Assembly (NCBI GenBank): GCA_011754105.1
Contig: JAAKDF010000006.1
Span: forward strand, 1 to 64,000
Origin: Serratia symbiotica
GTDB taxonomy: Bacteria > Pseudomonadota > Gammaproteobacteria > Enterobacterales > Enterobacteriaceae
DNA: 64,000 nucleotides
Reading direction: 5' to 3'
Program-made: the position numbers and the translations under genes
Shown here: one piece after another, positions 54,848 to 64,000 of the stretch
How the letters are laid out: the number at the start of each line of letters is the position of its first letter
Position numbering within the stretch: the first letter of the stretch is position 1
Notes under the pieces: generated by a model
Databases searched by the model: none
What the model saw: only the letters and a program-made list of their open reading frames with translations
Told to the model about the DNA's origin: nothing

Positions 54848-55290
54848 GAGATCATGACAACTTACGGTTGACTTTCGGTCACACGGTGGGTGTTTGGTGG
54901 TTACCACCCACAACCCAGCCGGCGCTCTGATCACCGCGCCGATAAATAATGCGAAGAACGATCACAGCGCAGCATGTGATAAGGCCTCTTTAGCTATCGC
55001 CGCCTGCTCACGCGCATTTTATTTCAACTCGTCATATTCTTATGCAGCTTGATTTATTTAATACAGCACCTCCAGCGCCGAAGAAAGCAAGAATGTAACG
55101 TCGAGTTGAATAATTTATTAATTTCAATCGTTAGCATCTTAGTATTCCACCGATAGCGCAGATAGCTACAGTCCTGTTGAGAATGCTGAGCGAGCAAATC
55201 AAGCATTTTTAACATCGCCTCCGTGGGCCATTTTCGGTGGTGTCCATGTAAAAGGCTTTCCAATCCTTTATAGCCGCCCAATGTGAACAA
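54848..55290 (-). pseudogene. Unidentified remnants, one membrane-protein-like
   Basis: Two minus-strand pieces. 54848-55045 reads NAREQAAIAKEALSHAAL-stop-SFFALFIGAVI, like the final TM helix of small enterobacterial membrane proteins ending in AHAALWSF...GA. 55054-55290 is an open 78-codon frame, MFTLGGYKGLESLLHGHHRKWPTEAMLKMLDLLAQH, that looks protein-like at its start but is unknown to me. They may be parts of one or two eroded genes. No ribosome site is evident for the second. Confidence 0.4.
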
Positions 55291-55662
55291 ATTAACCTAT
55301 CGTCCGACAGAAGAACGGGCGGCACATAAGATTTTACCTAGGTAAGTTAGCGTGTTGACACGGTGTAACATAGACATGGCGATAAGGCGTCTGGCATAAT
55401 TTTTATCTGATGTTTTCTAGATAATTTTTTGCATCTGACGTCGTTGATGTCCGGGGATGGATGCTATGATCAGCATAATTCAGTCCGGTTGTGAAGGGTT
55501 GTGATATTTGGCGATTGTTGATCAGACCGCTCAAACCGGATTTAGTTCCTTCAGTAAACTACTATTTGACGCAGGTATTTATTAAAAATGCAGTCGATGA
55601 TGAGATTCTCTTTGCGCCCAGATCCGATGGCCTATTTATCGTTATAAGGTACTCTTTTATAT
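55291..55662. other. Gap upstream of yadG
   Basis: AT-rich with no recognisable gene; can (carbonic anhydrase), divergent from yadG in E. coli, is missing. AAGGTAC stands shortly before the yadG start. TAGATAATTTTTTGCATC and GATGCTATGATC near 55420-55470 could belong to a promoter but are not convincing. Confidence 0.45.
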
Positions 55663-56586
55663 ATGAATTATGCACTAGAATTATCGCAACTAGCCAAGAC
55701 CTATGCCGGTGGTGTAAATGCATTGCGTGGCATAGATCTGAATGTTGAGATCGGAGATTTTTATGGCCTGCTGGGGCCAAACGGGGCTGGAAAATCCACC
55801 ACTATCGGCATTATCAGCTCTCTGGTCAAAAAAACCACTGGCAGAGTGCGAGTTTTCGGCTATGACATCGATAAAGATATCGTTAACGCCAAACGCCAAC
55901 TTGGGATAGTGCCACAGGAGTTTAACTTCAATCCGTTCGAGACCGTAACGCAGATTGTGGTCAACCAAGCTGGCTACTATGGCGTCATGCGGCATGAAGC
56001 GCTAGCGCGTGCGGAGAAATACCTCACTCAACTTGATCTGTGGGGTAAATGCAATGAGTGTGTGCGCATGCTTTCCGGCGGCATGAAGCGCCGTTTGATG
56101 ATCGCTCGTGCGCTAATGCATCAGCCCAAACTACTGATCCTCGACGAACCAACCGCCGGAGTAGATATCGAACTACGCCGATCAATGTGGGGCTTCCTGA
56201 AAGAGCTGAATGCTCAGGGCACCACCATTATCCTAACCACTCACTATCTGGAAGAGGCGGAGATGCTGTGCCGCAATATCGGCATCATCCAAAATGGCGA
56301 ACTGATGGAAAATACTTCGATGAAAGGGCTACTCTCTAAGCTGAAATCGGAAACCTTCATCCTCGATCTGGCGGTGAAAAACCCGCTGCTGCAGCTAAAT
56401 GGTTACCAAAGCCGCCTGACTGACACCGGTACCTTGGAGGTGGAAGTGATGCGTGAGCAGGGACTGAATGGCCTGTTCGGCCAATTGAGCGCGCAGGGTG
56501 TGCAGGTGCTGAGCATGCGCAACAAAGCTAACCGGCTAGAAGAGCTGCTCATCACTATGATAAATGGTAATGGAGAAAAAATATGA
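55663..56586 (+). CDS. yadG: ABC transporter ATP-binding protein YadG
   Basis: 307 residues (E. coli 308), partner of YadH in an ABC-2 type exporter of unknown substrate. Walker A GPNGAGKSTT (about 38), Q-loop VPQEFNFN (about 85), signature LSGGMKRRL (about 137), Walker B LLILDEPTAGVD (about 157) and the H-loop TTHYLEEAE (about 193) are all in place. It overlaps yadH by 4 bp (ATGA). The complete pair in an eroding genome suggests a useful substrate. Confidence 0.96.
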   Translation: MNYALELSQLAKTYAGGVNALRGIDLNVEIGDFYGLLGPNGAGKSTTIGIISSLVKKTTGRVRVFGYDIDKDIVNAKRQLGIVPQEFNFNPFETVTQIVVNQAGYYGVMRHEALARAEKYLTQLDLWGKCNECVRMLSGGMKRRLMIARALMHQPKLLILDEPTAGVDIELRRSMWGFLKELNAQGTTIILTTHYLEEAEMLCRNIGIIQNGELMENTSMKGLLSKLKSETFILDLAVKNPLLQLNGYQSRLTDTGTLEVEVMREQGLNGLFGQLSAQGVQVLSMRNKANRLEELLITMINGNGEKI

Positions 56587-57353
56587 GGCGTTTGTATTGG
56601 GTAGCCTTAAAAAGCATCTTTACTAAAGAGATCCACCGCTTTGCACGCATCTGGATCCAAACCTTGGTGCCGCCTGTGATTACCATGGCGCTGTATTTCA
56701 TTATCTTCGGTAACTTGATCGGTACACGAATCGGGGATATGCACGGCTTCAGTTATATGCAGTTTATCGTTCCCGGCCTGATCATGATCGCGGTGATCAC
56801 TAACTCGTATGCCAATGTTGCCTCGTCGTTCTTCAGCGCCAAATTCCAACGCAATATTGAAGAACTATTGGTAGCACCGGTGCCGACCCATGTGGTGATT
56901 GCAGGTTATGTTAGTGGCGGCGTGGCGCGTGGCATTTGCGTTGGCATGATGGTCACTATCATCTCGCTGTTTTTTGTGCCTTTGCACGTGTACTCTTGGT
57001 GGGCGATCGTACTGATACTTCTACTAACAGCGGTGCTGTTCTCGTTGGCAGGTTTAATCAATGCGGTGTTCGCCACCACTTTCGATGACATTAGCTTGAT
57101 CCCGACCTTCGTACTGACACCGCTGACCTATCTGGGCGGAGTATTCTATTCGCTGACGCTGCTGCCACCATTCTGGCAGGCGGTATCCAAGCTAAATCCG
57201 ATCGTCTATATAATCAGTGTTTTCCGCTATAGTTTCCTCGGTATCAGCGATGTGTCGTTAGTCTTCAGCATGGCAGTGCTGATGGGATTTATCTTGCTAT
57301 TCTATCTGTTTTCTTGGTATCTGATTAAACGTGGCTGTGGCCTGCGCAGCTGA
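56583..57353 (+). CDS. yadH: ABC-2 type transporter permease YadH
   Basis: 256 residues, same as E. coli YadH, with six hydrophobic segments. ALYFIIFGNLIGTRIG, QRNIEELLVAPVPTHVVIAGY (the coupling region) and FVLTPLTYLGGVFYSLTLLPPFWQ are the conserved ABC-2 permease segments. The C-terminus RGCGLRS ends seven bases before the yadE remnant. Confidence 0.96.
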   Translation: MRRLYWVALKSIFTKEIHRFARIWIQTLVPPVITMALYFIIFGNLIGTRIGDMHGFSYMQFIVPGLIMIAVITNSYANVASSFFSAKFQRNIEELLVAPVPTHVVIAGYVSGGVARGICVGMMVTIISLFFVPLHVYSWWAIVLILLLTAVLFSLAGLINAVFATTFDDISLIPTFVLTPLTYLGGVFYSLTLLPPFWQAVSKLNPIVYIISVFRYSFLGISDVSLVFSMAVLMGFILLFYLFSWYLIKRGCGLRS

Positions 57354-57360
57354 TTATTAT

Positions 57361-58266
57361 ATGATCACCCAAAAGGTGATCAATGTTTATAACGACGCGG
57401 ATAATGGTAGCGAGGTATTCGTTCGGCTTGAAGAAAACCTACGCTATCCGCTCATCGGTAAACTGCAGGATCGGCAGAATAATATCTGGTATGAGATCAA
57501 CATTGGCGAGCGGCTAGCCTAAGTCAGCGGGCTGGATGTCGAGATCGACACTGGAATCCCAGTACTGATTTATTATCATCTACTAAAGAAAGAAGAGAAT
57601 AAATGCTTCCGTTACACATCTACCACCACCTCGGATGTAGCGTTCAGCAACCAGATGACTTACCTCAAACAGGCAGGTTATGATACTATCTCGCTGTATC
57701 AGTTGGAAGCTTACCTAAAAAACCAGATCAACCTTCCGGGTAAAGCGGTGGTGCTGACTTTCAATGATGAATTAAAGTCGGTTTATCGATATTATTACTC
57801 AGTACTGAAGCATTACGGTTTTCGCGCCACGGCATTTATCATATCTCAACGCATTAAGCGCCATCGGTAGAAGTGGAACCCAGACTCGTTGCAGTTCATG
57901 AGTATTTCGGAGCTTAAGCAGATTCAAACGGTGTTTGACGTGCAGTTGCATACCCACTTCCTACACTGCACTAATGGCAACCGACATCCGATCTTGCTGA
58001 GTCGTTTGCAGCATAATATTGAGTTTAATTTTTAGCATTCCCGCCGCGCATTGTCGCAGTTTACTCCGCATGTGCTGTACCTTTCCTATCCTTTTGGTGG
58101 CTATAACCAACAAGTGATTTAGGCGGCGAAAGAAACCGGATTATATATGGCAGTGACTACGGTTCAAAGCAAGGTAAAACAGGGGGATAACCCCTATACA
58201 GTGAAGCGGCTGTATATTCTGCGCACCGATGCCATCCATACAATGGCAGTTCGGATAGCAAAATAA
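57361..58266 (+). pseudogene. yadE: yadE remnant, polysaccharide deacetylase with four stops
   Basis: A single reading frame of 302 codons holds the NodB-type deacetylase: [20 protein letters not shown] (the usual catalytic DDG is NDE), [10 protein letters not shown] (metal histidines, His for Ser in the first motif) and LSYPFGGYNQQV. It is broken only by TAA 57520, TAG 57868, TAG 58033 and TAG 58120, all explicable as C-to-T changes of Gln codons; no frameshift is seen. The signal peptide and N-terminus are missing. Located between yadH and panD as in E. coli. Confidence 0.9.
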
Positions 58267-58297
58267 CTGGGGTAGGCGGGCAGTACAATGAGAAAAT

Positions 58298-58320
58298 AAC
58301 GGGCGAATAACCCGCCCGTT
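58298..58320 (-). terminator. Terminator after panD
   Basis: AACGGGCGGG...CGCCCGTT forms an 8-bp stem, followed on the minus strand by ATTTTCTCATTG. It lies eight bases past the panD stop. Confidence 0.75.
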
Positions 58321-58327
58321 ATGATGC

Positions 58328-58708
58328 TCAAGCGACCTGAACTGGCAGCGCTTTCGCCTTGCGCAACAGGTGGTTGTTACCCTCAAAGTAGGCTACTTTG
58401 GGATGGTGCTGGTGGGCATCGGCATCGCTCATCTGCACATAGGAACAAATGATCAGCTTATCGCCGACGCAGGCGCAGCGCGCTGCCGCGCCATTAACCG
58501 AAATAATGCGTGAACCACGCTCGGCAGCGATGGCATAAGTGGAGAAGCGTTGGCCGTTATCAACGTTATAAATATCGATGGCTTCATATTCCAGAATGCC
58601 AGCAGCCGCCAAAAAATCTTGGTCGATGGCACAGGATCCTTCGTAATGCAAGTCAGCTTGCGTAACTTTCACCCGATGTAGCTTGCCTTGCATCATAGTA
58701 CGTATCAT
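58328..58708 (-). CDS. panD: Aspartate 1-decarboxylase proenzyme
   Basis: Makes beta-alanine for pantothenate. 126 residues as in E. coli. The self-cleavage site Gly24-Ser25 is in [10 protein letters not shown], giving the pyruvoyl group on the alpha chain; Tyr58-equivalent and the [16 protein letters not shown] segment are conserved. [20 protein letters not shown] is the normal start. Activity also needs PanZ/PanM in E. coli, not seen here. Confidence 0.96.
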   Translation of the reverse strand: MIRTMMQGKLHRVKVTQADLHYEGSCAIDQDFLAAAGILEYEAIDIYNVDNGQRFSTYAIAAERGSRIISVNGAAARCACVGDKLIICSYVQMSDADAHQHHPKVAYFEGNNHLLRKAKALPVQVA

Positions 58709-58854
58709 AAATTTACCTAATTAAATATTAGCCTTCACAGGCGTTGAGTTAAACAACTGTTCAGTATCCTTTACCTCTGATCCTTATCGCCCCGATTACC
58801 GCTCTTGCCTGCTTTAAAGCGCATCGGCACAGTGACGATCGCAAATAAAATGGC

Positions 58855-59709
58855 TTACAGTGTCAGATCAACCTGTTGATTGTCTATTAGACGTGCCTGA
58901 CCCAACCAAGCGGCCATCAATACCACTGCGCGGCGGCTATCGTCTGTCAGTGACTGTAGGCTATCGGCATCGCGGATAAACAGCGCATCCGGGGTAAAAC
59001 CAGCGGAACGTAGTTGTTCTGCCGTTTGTTCCAGCATCTCATCAATGTGGCGTTCGCCGTTGATAAACTGCTGCGCTAATTCATTCATTATCTTGTGAAG
59101 CTGCGGGGCGATTTTACGCTCTTCTGCGGTTAGGTAGCTATTGCGCGAACTAAGCGCCAACCCGTCTTTGGCACGCACGGTTGGCACTCCGACGATGTCA
59201 ATATCGTAGCCCATATCCGCCACCATTTTGCGGATGAGTACCAACTGCTGATAGTCTTTTTCACCAAAGCAGGCTATATCTGGTTGCACCAAATTGAATA
59301 GCTTGCTGACAATAGTGGCGACGCCGCAAAAATGTCCGGGGCGGCTTGCTCCTTCCAACATGGTAGCAATGCCCGGTACATCAACGTAGGTTTGCTGTTC
59401 CAGCCCCTGTGGGTAGATATCGCCCACTACTGGCGCGAATACCAGATCTACACCGCTACGGGCCAACTTCTCACAGTCTTCCTGCAAAGTGCGCGGATAG
59501 CGCGCCAGATCGTCTGGTCGTTCGAACTGCATCGGGTTAACGAAAATGCTCACTACCACGAAATCAGCGCGGGCGTGCGCCTCATCGACCAGCATCATGT
59601 GGCCATGATGCAGGTTGCCCATGGTCGGTATCAGCGCAATACGCTTACTGTCCTGACGCCAGCTGCGGATCTGTTGGCGCAGCAATGGCAGGGATTCAAT
59701 AATAATCAT
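58855..59709 (-). CDS. panC: Pantothenate synthetase
   Basis: Joins pantoate and beta-alanine with ATP. 284 residues. [17 protein letters not shown] holds the HIGH-type motif (HHGH), [17 protein letters not shown] and FGEKDYQQL line the pantoate site, and [11 protein letters not shown] is the KMSKS-like loop. Separated from panD by 146 bases. In E. coli panB lies directly upstream of panC; here it is a remnant 250 bp away, with a dispersed repeat in between. Confidence 0.96.
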   Translation of the reverse strand: MIIIESLPLLRQQIRSWRQDSKRIALIPTMGNLHHGHMMLVDEAHARADFVVVSIFVNPMQFERPDDLARYPRTLQEDCEKLARSGVDLVFAPVVGDIYPQGLEQQTYVDVPGIATMLEGASRPGHFCGVATIVSKLFNLVQPDIACFGEKDYQQLVLIRKMVADMGYDIDIVGVPTVRAKDGLALSSRNSYLTAEERKIAPQLHKIMNELAQQFINGERHIDEMLEQTAEQLRSAGFTPDALFIRDADSLQSLTDDSRRAVVLMAAWLGQARLIDNQQVDLTL

Positions 59710-59719
59710 TAGGTACTCC

Positions 59720-59955
59720 TTTGATCGGCTATTTTACTTGCCTGTGGGTGATTGACCCGTGCCACTATCCTCACATTAGGAACTGGCCACCGCTATCACA
59801 CCTATTAAGCACCTATCTTATTAGGTTATTTTATTTGCAATTTTGGCCCTGGGCAGTGCTCACCATTCCCACGCATTCTATATATGCGGCGGTTGTTATG
59901 TGCTGTCCCTATGCAAACGGATTGCAAAAATGTACGCCTAATGGGATAGATTAAA
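59720..59955. repeat. Dispersed intergenic repeat, two tandem copies
   Basis: GGCTATTTTACTTGCC (59728) and TTAGGTTATTTTATTTGCAATTTTGGCC (59820) are two versions of the repeat core. Each is followed by a CACTATCCTCAC/CACCATTCCCAC block, and the second by GGCGGTTGTTATGTGCTGTCC and TGCAAACGGATTGCAA. This is the fullest example together with 63.8 kb. It separates panC from the panB remnant; the track ORF here is not a gene. Confidence 0.75.
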
Positions 59956-59962
59956 CCTATTG

Positions 59963-60587
59963 TTAATTTAAAGAGTGTTCTTCTGCCGGATAGAGGACTT
60001 GCTCTCTTTCCTGGATATATTGCCGCACTGCCTTACGGATATTGCTGCTGTACACCAGGAAGTTTTTAGCAAATCTCGGCGTATGATTACTGATAATACC
60101 TAAAACATCATTCATCATCAGGATCTAGTCATAGGTAGCGTTACACGCACCGCCGCCAATGACCGTAATTGACAGCGCTTCGGAGACTTGGCGAGCCGAC
60201 TTGGTCGTTACGTATGGCCAACACTAACAGTTGAATGCCATCCTGCTTATCGCGTTCCTATACCTTGTAGCCGCCAAAAAAGTTGACTGACTTTGGTGTC
60301 AGCTCCAAGTGGCCGCATACCGGCACTGCTCATTCAGTAATGCATTTTCACCGTTTCGCGTAGCCAATTGCCAACTTCCAACTTAAACAATGCCGACGAG
60401 CTGATGCGGGCGGAGGCCAACATGGTGAAGTTAGAAGGTGGCACTCATGAAGGGTAGATCAGCTAGTAATACGAAGGCTGGCGCGCCTTGGCGCAATGCG
60501 CAGGTATTGTAAACGATGGCGGCAACAGTGACTGGCAGAGTGGAATGGTGACCCTCTAGCATCATGCTCAGCGAATTACCGACCGAC
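59963..60587 (-). pseudogene. panB: panB remnant (ketopantoate hydroxymethyltransferase)
   Basis: Begins inside the gene at [46 protein letters not shown], then in other frames QVSEALSITVIGGGACNATYD, MNDVLGIISNHTPRFAKNFL and IRKAVRQYIQERE...EEHSLN with the final stop. The first 45 or so codons are missing, many stops interrupt the rest, and a middle part is scrambled. The 5' edge is fused directly to folK. Pantoate cannot be made from this locus. Confidence 0.92.
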
Positions 60588-61068
60588 AATGCCACAGCAC
60601 CATGCCGTTTTCCGGCACGCGTTTCAGGCAGTTGACGAGCGATTCGCCATCTGGGAAGACGATATTAGGAGCGATTTCAGCTAGCGGATAGAGCATGAAC
60701 TCACGCTCTTTTAGGTCATAATGCGGCACCGTTAGGCGATCGGTGTCAATAACTTGATCGTCATACAGCATGATGTCCAAATCTAGAAGGCGTGGCCCCC
60801 AACGTTCATCCTTAGGTATACGCCCTTGATGACGTTCTATCGCCTGAGTGTGATCAAGCAGTTGTTCAGGAGGCAACAGGGTATCTAACAACACCACCGC
60901 GTTAAGGAAGTCCGGTTGGTTCTGTGGCCCCAGCGGTTTGGAGCGGTAAAAAGATGAACAAACGATCAGCTTGGTGCGGGGGAGATGCCCCAGTGCCTCC
61001 AGAGCGGCGTTAATCTGCTGTAGCGGCTGTGCTAGGTTGCTACCCAGCGCGATATAAGCGTGAAACAC
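60568..61068 (-). CDS. folK: HPPK, folate pathway pyrophosphokinase, altered C-terminus
   Basis: Transfers pyrophosphate to 6-hydroxymethyl-dihydropterin. Starts at GTG 61068 ([19 protein letters not shown]), overlapping the ancestral pcnB stop. 166 residues; [46 protein letters not shown] holds the catalytic Asp pair and the HPPK signature. The last codons, CRSVIR and stop, are read out of frame from panB sequence across a deletion junction, so the native C-terminus is lost. The catalytic part is complete. Confidence 0.92.
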   Translation of the reverse strand: MFHAYIALGSNLAQPLQQINAALEALGHLPRTKLIVCSSFYRSKPLGPQNQPDFLNAVVLLDTLLPPEQLLDHTQAIERHQGRIPKDERWGPRLLDLDIMLYDDQVIDTDRLTVPHYDLKEREFMLYPLAEIAPNIVFPDGESLVNCLKRVPENGMVLWHCRSVIR

Positions 61069-61113
61069 TATGCTCCCTTTTTACGCTGTACCCGACAGCG
61101 CGGTGCTGCTTCG

Positions 61114-62589
61114 TCACTTTAGCATTGCCTTCTGACGTGCTGGCGTGGCGAGCTGGAACTCGCTCCACCACTCGGATAAGTGCAGCATTTCCTGATTGCC
61201 TTCCACTTCGGCGCGCAGCGCCAGCAAATTATAGGCTTCGTGGAACTGCGGGTGCTCCATTAGCATGTGCGCTCGCTTGCCTTGGCGGCGGATTAGGCGT
61301 AGCTGCAACTGCCAAATGTCGCGCACCAGTGTGGTAATGCGTTTTGGAATGGCCAGTGAACGACACTGTTCATCCAACACATCGTTCATCGCAAACTCGA
61401 ATGCGTTGTAATATCCAAGGCCGCTTTCCTGCGCTAATTTCTGCGCGTGCTCCAGCAGCGGATGCCATAGCATGGCGGCGAACAAAAACGCCGGGGTGAC
61501 GCCCATGCTATTCTGCAAGCGTTGGTCGATATTCTTCAGAGCCAGTATCAGTGTGCGTTCCATCAATATGGCGTGATTTGGCGTGAAGTGGCGCCAAATC
61601 AGTGGAAACAGCAGCTGGAACAGTTGGTATTCGCACAGCTTCAAGTAGGTAGGGTAGCCGTAGCCAGCCAGTAGCAGTTTGAGAGATTCTTCGAACAGGC
61701 GCGCGGGTGGGATCTCGTGCAGCAGCGAGGCTAGGCGCGGGATAGGCTCGGCGGTCTCATCGCTGATGGTCATGCCCAACTTGGCGGCGAAGCGCACTGC
61801 GCGCAGCATGCGTACTGGATCTTCACGGTAGCGAGTTTCTGAATCACCGATCAGGCGGATCACGCCCTGCTGTAAATCGCGCAGGCCATCAACGTAATCA
61901 CGCAGCGTGAAATCTGCCACGCCGTAGTATAGACTATTGATGGTGAAATCACGGCGTTGAGCGTCTTCTTCAATAGAACCGAAAATGTTGTCGCGCAGCA
62001 GCATGCCGTTTTGTGCCTGCTGGGAAGAATTCTTGTCATATTCCGGGGTTTGCTCATGGTGCCCACGAAAGGTTGCAACCTCAATAATTTCTGGCCCGAA
62101 CATCACGTGTGCCAAACGGAAACGGCGGCCCACCAGTCGGCAATTGCGAAATAGCTTGCGTACCTGCTCGGGCGTAGCGTTGGTGGTGATGTCGAAATCT
62201 TTCGGTTTTTTCCCCAATAACAGATCACGCACACCGCCACCGACCAAATAGGACTCAAAGCCGAATTTGTTCAGGCGGTACAGCACTTTCAGCGCGTTCT
62301 CGCTTATGTCTTTGCGTGAGATAGAATGATGTTCGCGCGGGATGGTGGTCATAGAGCCAGTTCCTTGCGTGGCGGAAAACGGCGGAAGTTTACGCGCTAC
62401 AGAGCGGCGGTCTGGGTCTGTTGATCTGCCGTGATTAGCGGCACGTTGTAGCGACGCGGTGCGCTCTTCTGCCGCCGCGCTTTTTTTGCAAGCTAGGTTT
62501 TTATCTCTGACCGGTGTTTTATCGCGGAGCAGTTTGTCATCGCGGATGAGTACCTTACGGCAAAACAAATTGGCTACTCGGGTAAAAAT
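61114..62589 (-). CDS. pcnB: Poly(A) polymerase I, AUU start, truncated basic tail
   Basis: Adds poly(A) to RNA 3' ends and promotes decay. ATT 62589 ([14 protein letters not shown]) matches the AUU start of E. coli pcnB; the track's ATG start adds unrelated residues. [29 protein letters not shown] holds the nucleotidyltransferase GG and DxD motifs, [10 protein letters not shown] and [11 protein letters not shown] follow. About 491 residues, with a Ser/Arg/Lys-rich insertion of about 40 residues near the start. The end AMLK-stop lacks the usual basic tail; [15 protein letters not shown] with a stop at folK is found one frame over, so a frameshift removed it. Confidence 0.92.
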   Translation of the reverse strand: MFTRVANLFCRKVLIRDDKLLRDKTPVRDKNLACKKSAAAEERTASLQRAANHGRSTDPDRRSVARKLPPFSATQGTGSMTTIPREHHSISRKDISENALKVLYRLNKFGFESYLVGGGVRDLLLGKKPKDFDITTNATPEQVRKLFRNCRLVGRRFRLAHVMFGPEIIEVATFRGHHEQTPEYDKNSSQQAQNGMLLRDNIFGSIEEDAQRRDFTINSLYYGVADFTLRDYVDGLRDLQQGVIRLIGDSETRYREDPVRMLRAVRFAAKLGMTISDETAEPIPRLASLLHEIPPARLFEESLKLLLAGYGYPTYLKLCEYQLFQLLFPLIWRHFTPNHAILMERTLILALKNIDQRLQNSMGVTPAFLFAAMLWHPLLEHAQKLAQESGLGYYNAFEFAMNDVLDEQCRSLAIPKRITTLVRDIWQLQLRLIRRQGKRAHMLMEHPQFHEAYNLLALRAEVEGNQEMLHLSEWWSEFQLATPARQKAMLK

Positions 62590-62649
62590 GGTACACCTCG
62601 TTAGTGACGGATAAAAATAGAACTGACAAAAATTGCAGCTAATCATAGC

Positions 62650-63572
62650 TCACCCTGGCTCCTTTGAGAATGCCGATGTATTTTTAACCAGAGCGATAGC
62701 GTCCTAGGACTGCACGTTTTCCAGCTTCCAGTGCGCGACTGCCAAGATCAATAATAACGACATGTCAAGATCTTGCCATCTTTCCGGCAATGGTTGGCAT
62801 AGAAATTTTAGCGCGGCAAACAGCACCAGGCGCGGATCGCTACTGGGAACCGTAGGCGCATTATTATACTTAGATAGCTTGATGCCATTGACTCCAGTGC
62901 CAGCGGTAGATGCAGGTAAGAGGGCACTATAAGAGCTGCAACTAATTATACAGCGCAATCTGACGCACCGTCGGCGCGATCAAATCGGTACCGCGCAAGA
63001 TTTCGGTATTTCGGTAACGCCCTAGAAATGGTCGTTAATCACCACCACCAAATTATAGGCAAACAGCCCATAGCGGCGGCGAATGATAAAGTCCTCGCTG
63101 GTTAGCACCAGATTGATGCGCTCTTCTCCCTGCAAACCATCATGAAACGCATAGGCCGGGGAAAATTGACGAAAACGGATGGCGGAACTATGAGGGCTGA
63201 AATGCAAATCACGGCAGTGGCCATAGTACAGGCTACCAATATGCTAAATACGACTACGCGTAAAGGTGCATTAATAACATAGCCCCTGTTGTTGTAACAG
63301 ATCCAATGCGGTACGGTAAGCATCATGACGTTGAGATTGTTAAATGACGTGACCATTCCAGAAAAGACCATAATGTTTTAATGCGGATAAGATACGTCTG
63401 GCAGCACCGGTGACTTCGCGTGGGGGATCGATATCTTAAATGCGCACACCAACCACTGCCCGCATCTGGCGCGGGCTTGGAGGTAGCTTTCGAGAGCGGC
63501 AATCAGCGAACCAAAATGCAGATCCCTACATGACAAAGGGGCAACGCGCCCCACATAGTGACTTTCTTGCAT
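62650..63572 (-). pseudogene. gluQ: gluQ remnant (glutamyl-Q tRNA-Asp synthetase)
   Basis: [42 protein letters not shown] is the N-terminus with the HIGH-type HFGS region. Then in other frames come MVCREKSAS-type debris, REDFIIRRRYGLFAYNLVVVINDHF, KLSKYNNAPTVPSSDPRLVLFAALKFL and AVAHWKLENVQS-stop-DAIALVKNTSAFSKEPG. Several frameshifts and a CAG-to-TAG change are visible. Queuosine glutamylation of tRNA-Asp would be lost. Upstream of pcnB as in E. coli. Confidence 0.92.
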
Positions 63573-64000
63573 ATCAGAGAAGAAAGGCTCAACATTTTTC
63601 TGGGCGGCACACGCAACGGTAATTTACTCATTATATTTGAAGCTGTATCGGTGTAGACTATAAAAGTCACTGACTAAAAAGCTCATCGGGATGTATGCTT
63701 TTGCTGCCTTGATGCCACTAATCATTTAGCGTATACCCGTCATACTTCAAGTTTACTGTGCGTTAGCTTTTCTCGCTTACTCCAGTCACTAAGAACCTGA
63801 CCCGTTAGGCTATTTTATTTGCCATTTTAGCCATGGACATTACTCACCATCCTCACGTACTGCGTGTACGCTACGGTTGTTGCGCGCTGTCCCTTTGCAA
63901 ACTGGCTGCAATAATAATGTGCGCCTACTACTGGGATAGGCTGATACTGGGGTAGGCACCTGGGGATTAGTAAACCTCATCCCTGAGGTTTATTCTGCGG
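63573..64000. repeat. Gap with composite repeats
   Basis: Where dksA would lie in E. coli there is no gene. GCGTATACCCGTCATACTTCAAG (63730) is the outer end of the palindromic enterobacterial repeat. About 60 bases on it passes into the dispersed repeat GGCTATTTTATTTGCCATTTTAGCC (63808), then CACCATCCTCACGTACTGCGTGTACGCTACGGTTGTTGCGCG (in part) and a CAAACTGGCTGCAATAATAATGTGCGCC tail to about 63955. Coding potential is nil. Confidence 0.65.

Noticed and set aside
59721-59954. 77-aa [21 protein letters not shown]
   Set aside because: Lies entirely in the dispersed repeat, and similar non-coding copies occur elsewhere in the window.

Overview
The window comes from a gamma-proteobacterium of the Enterobacterales, closest in gene order and protein sequence to Serratia, and in an advanced but unfinished stage of genome erosion. 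I infer a host-restricted, Serratia symbiotica-like symbiont. The reasons: housekeeping genes keep full enterobacterial length (asnS, aspC, leuS, tyrS, thrS, pheST, infC-rpmI-rplT, ihfA, arn operon), they sit in familiar E. coli/Serratia synteny blocks, and between them lie many gene remnants with stops, frameshifts and deletions, plus five internally deleted copies of one IS903-like (IS5 family) element. The species name is an inference; no 16S gene is present.

Layout. 1-8 kb: IS remnant, pncB pseudogene, asnS, an OmpF-type porin, aspC, gloC, ycbK remnant. 8-10.5 kb: an accessory patch with a Phd-type antitoxin, a frameshifted doc toxin, an IS remnant and the wreck of phage genes including a lytic transglycosylase. 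10.8-19.6 kb (minus strand): nadD-holA-lptE-leuS and lnt-corC-ybeY with a ruined ybeZ. 19.7-21.2 kb: remnants of yjdM, miaB and yeaC. 21.3-29.2 kb: ansA, sppA, remnants of ydjA, selD, topB, ynjH and a LOG-family gene, with xthA and tdk intact or nearly so. 29.2-36.2 kb: an IS copy fused into anmK, mliC remnant, pdxH, tyrS, pdxY remnant, gstA, another IS and a degenerate tRNA-Pro. 36.3-47 kb: yejM, frameshifted yejL, another IS, and the whole arnBCADTEF operon for lipid A L-Ara4N modification. 47.3-54.6 kb: the ihfA-pheT-pheS-rplT-rpmI-infC-thrS translation cluster with a pheM attenuator. 55-64 kb: yadGH ABC exporter, yadE remnant, panD, panC, panB remnant, folK, pcnB, gluQ remnant and dispersed repeats.

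Functional picture. Translation, envelope biogenesis (LptE, Lnt, YejM, porin, Arn) and selected cofactor steps (NadD, PdxH, PanC, PanD, FolK) are kept. Salvage or alternative routes (pncB, pdxY, anmK), selenium metabolism (selD), tRNA modification (miaB, gluQ) and topoisomerase III are lost. The most informative sites are small lesions at the edge between gene and pseudogene: a one-base frameshift in the pheM leader peptide, a lost arnF start codon beside a 14-bp tandem duplication, one-base frameshifts in yejL and the 3' end of pcnB, a tRNA-Pro whose anticodon now reads GAG, and a tdk 3' end supplied by an IS end. I found no CRISPR array, rRNA or intact mobile element, and no clearly new multi-gene system.
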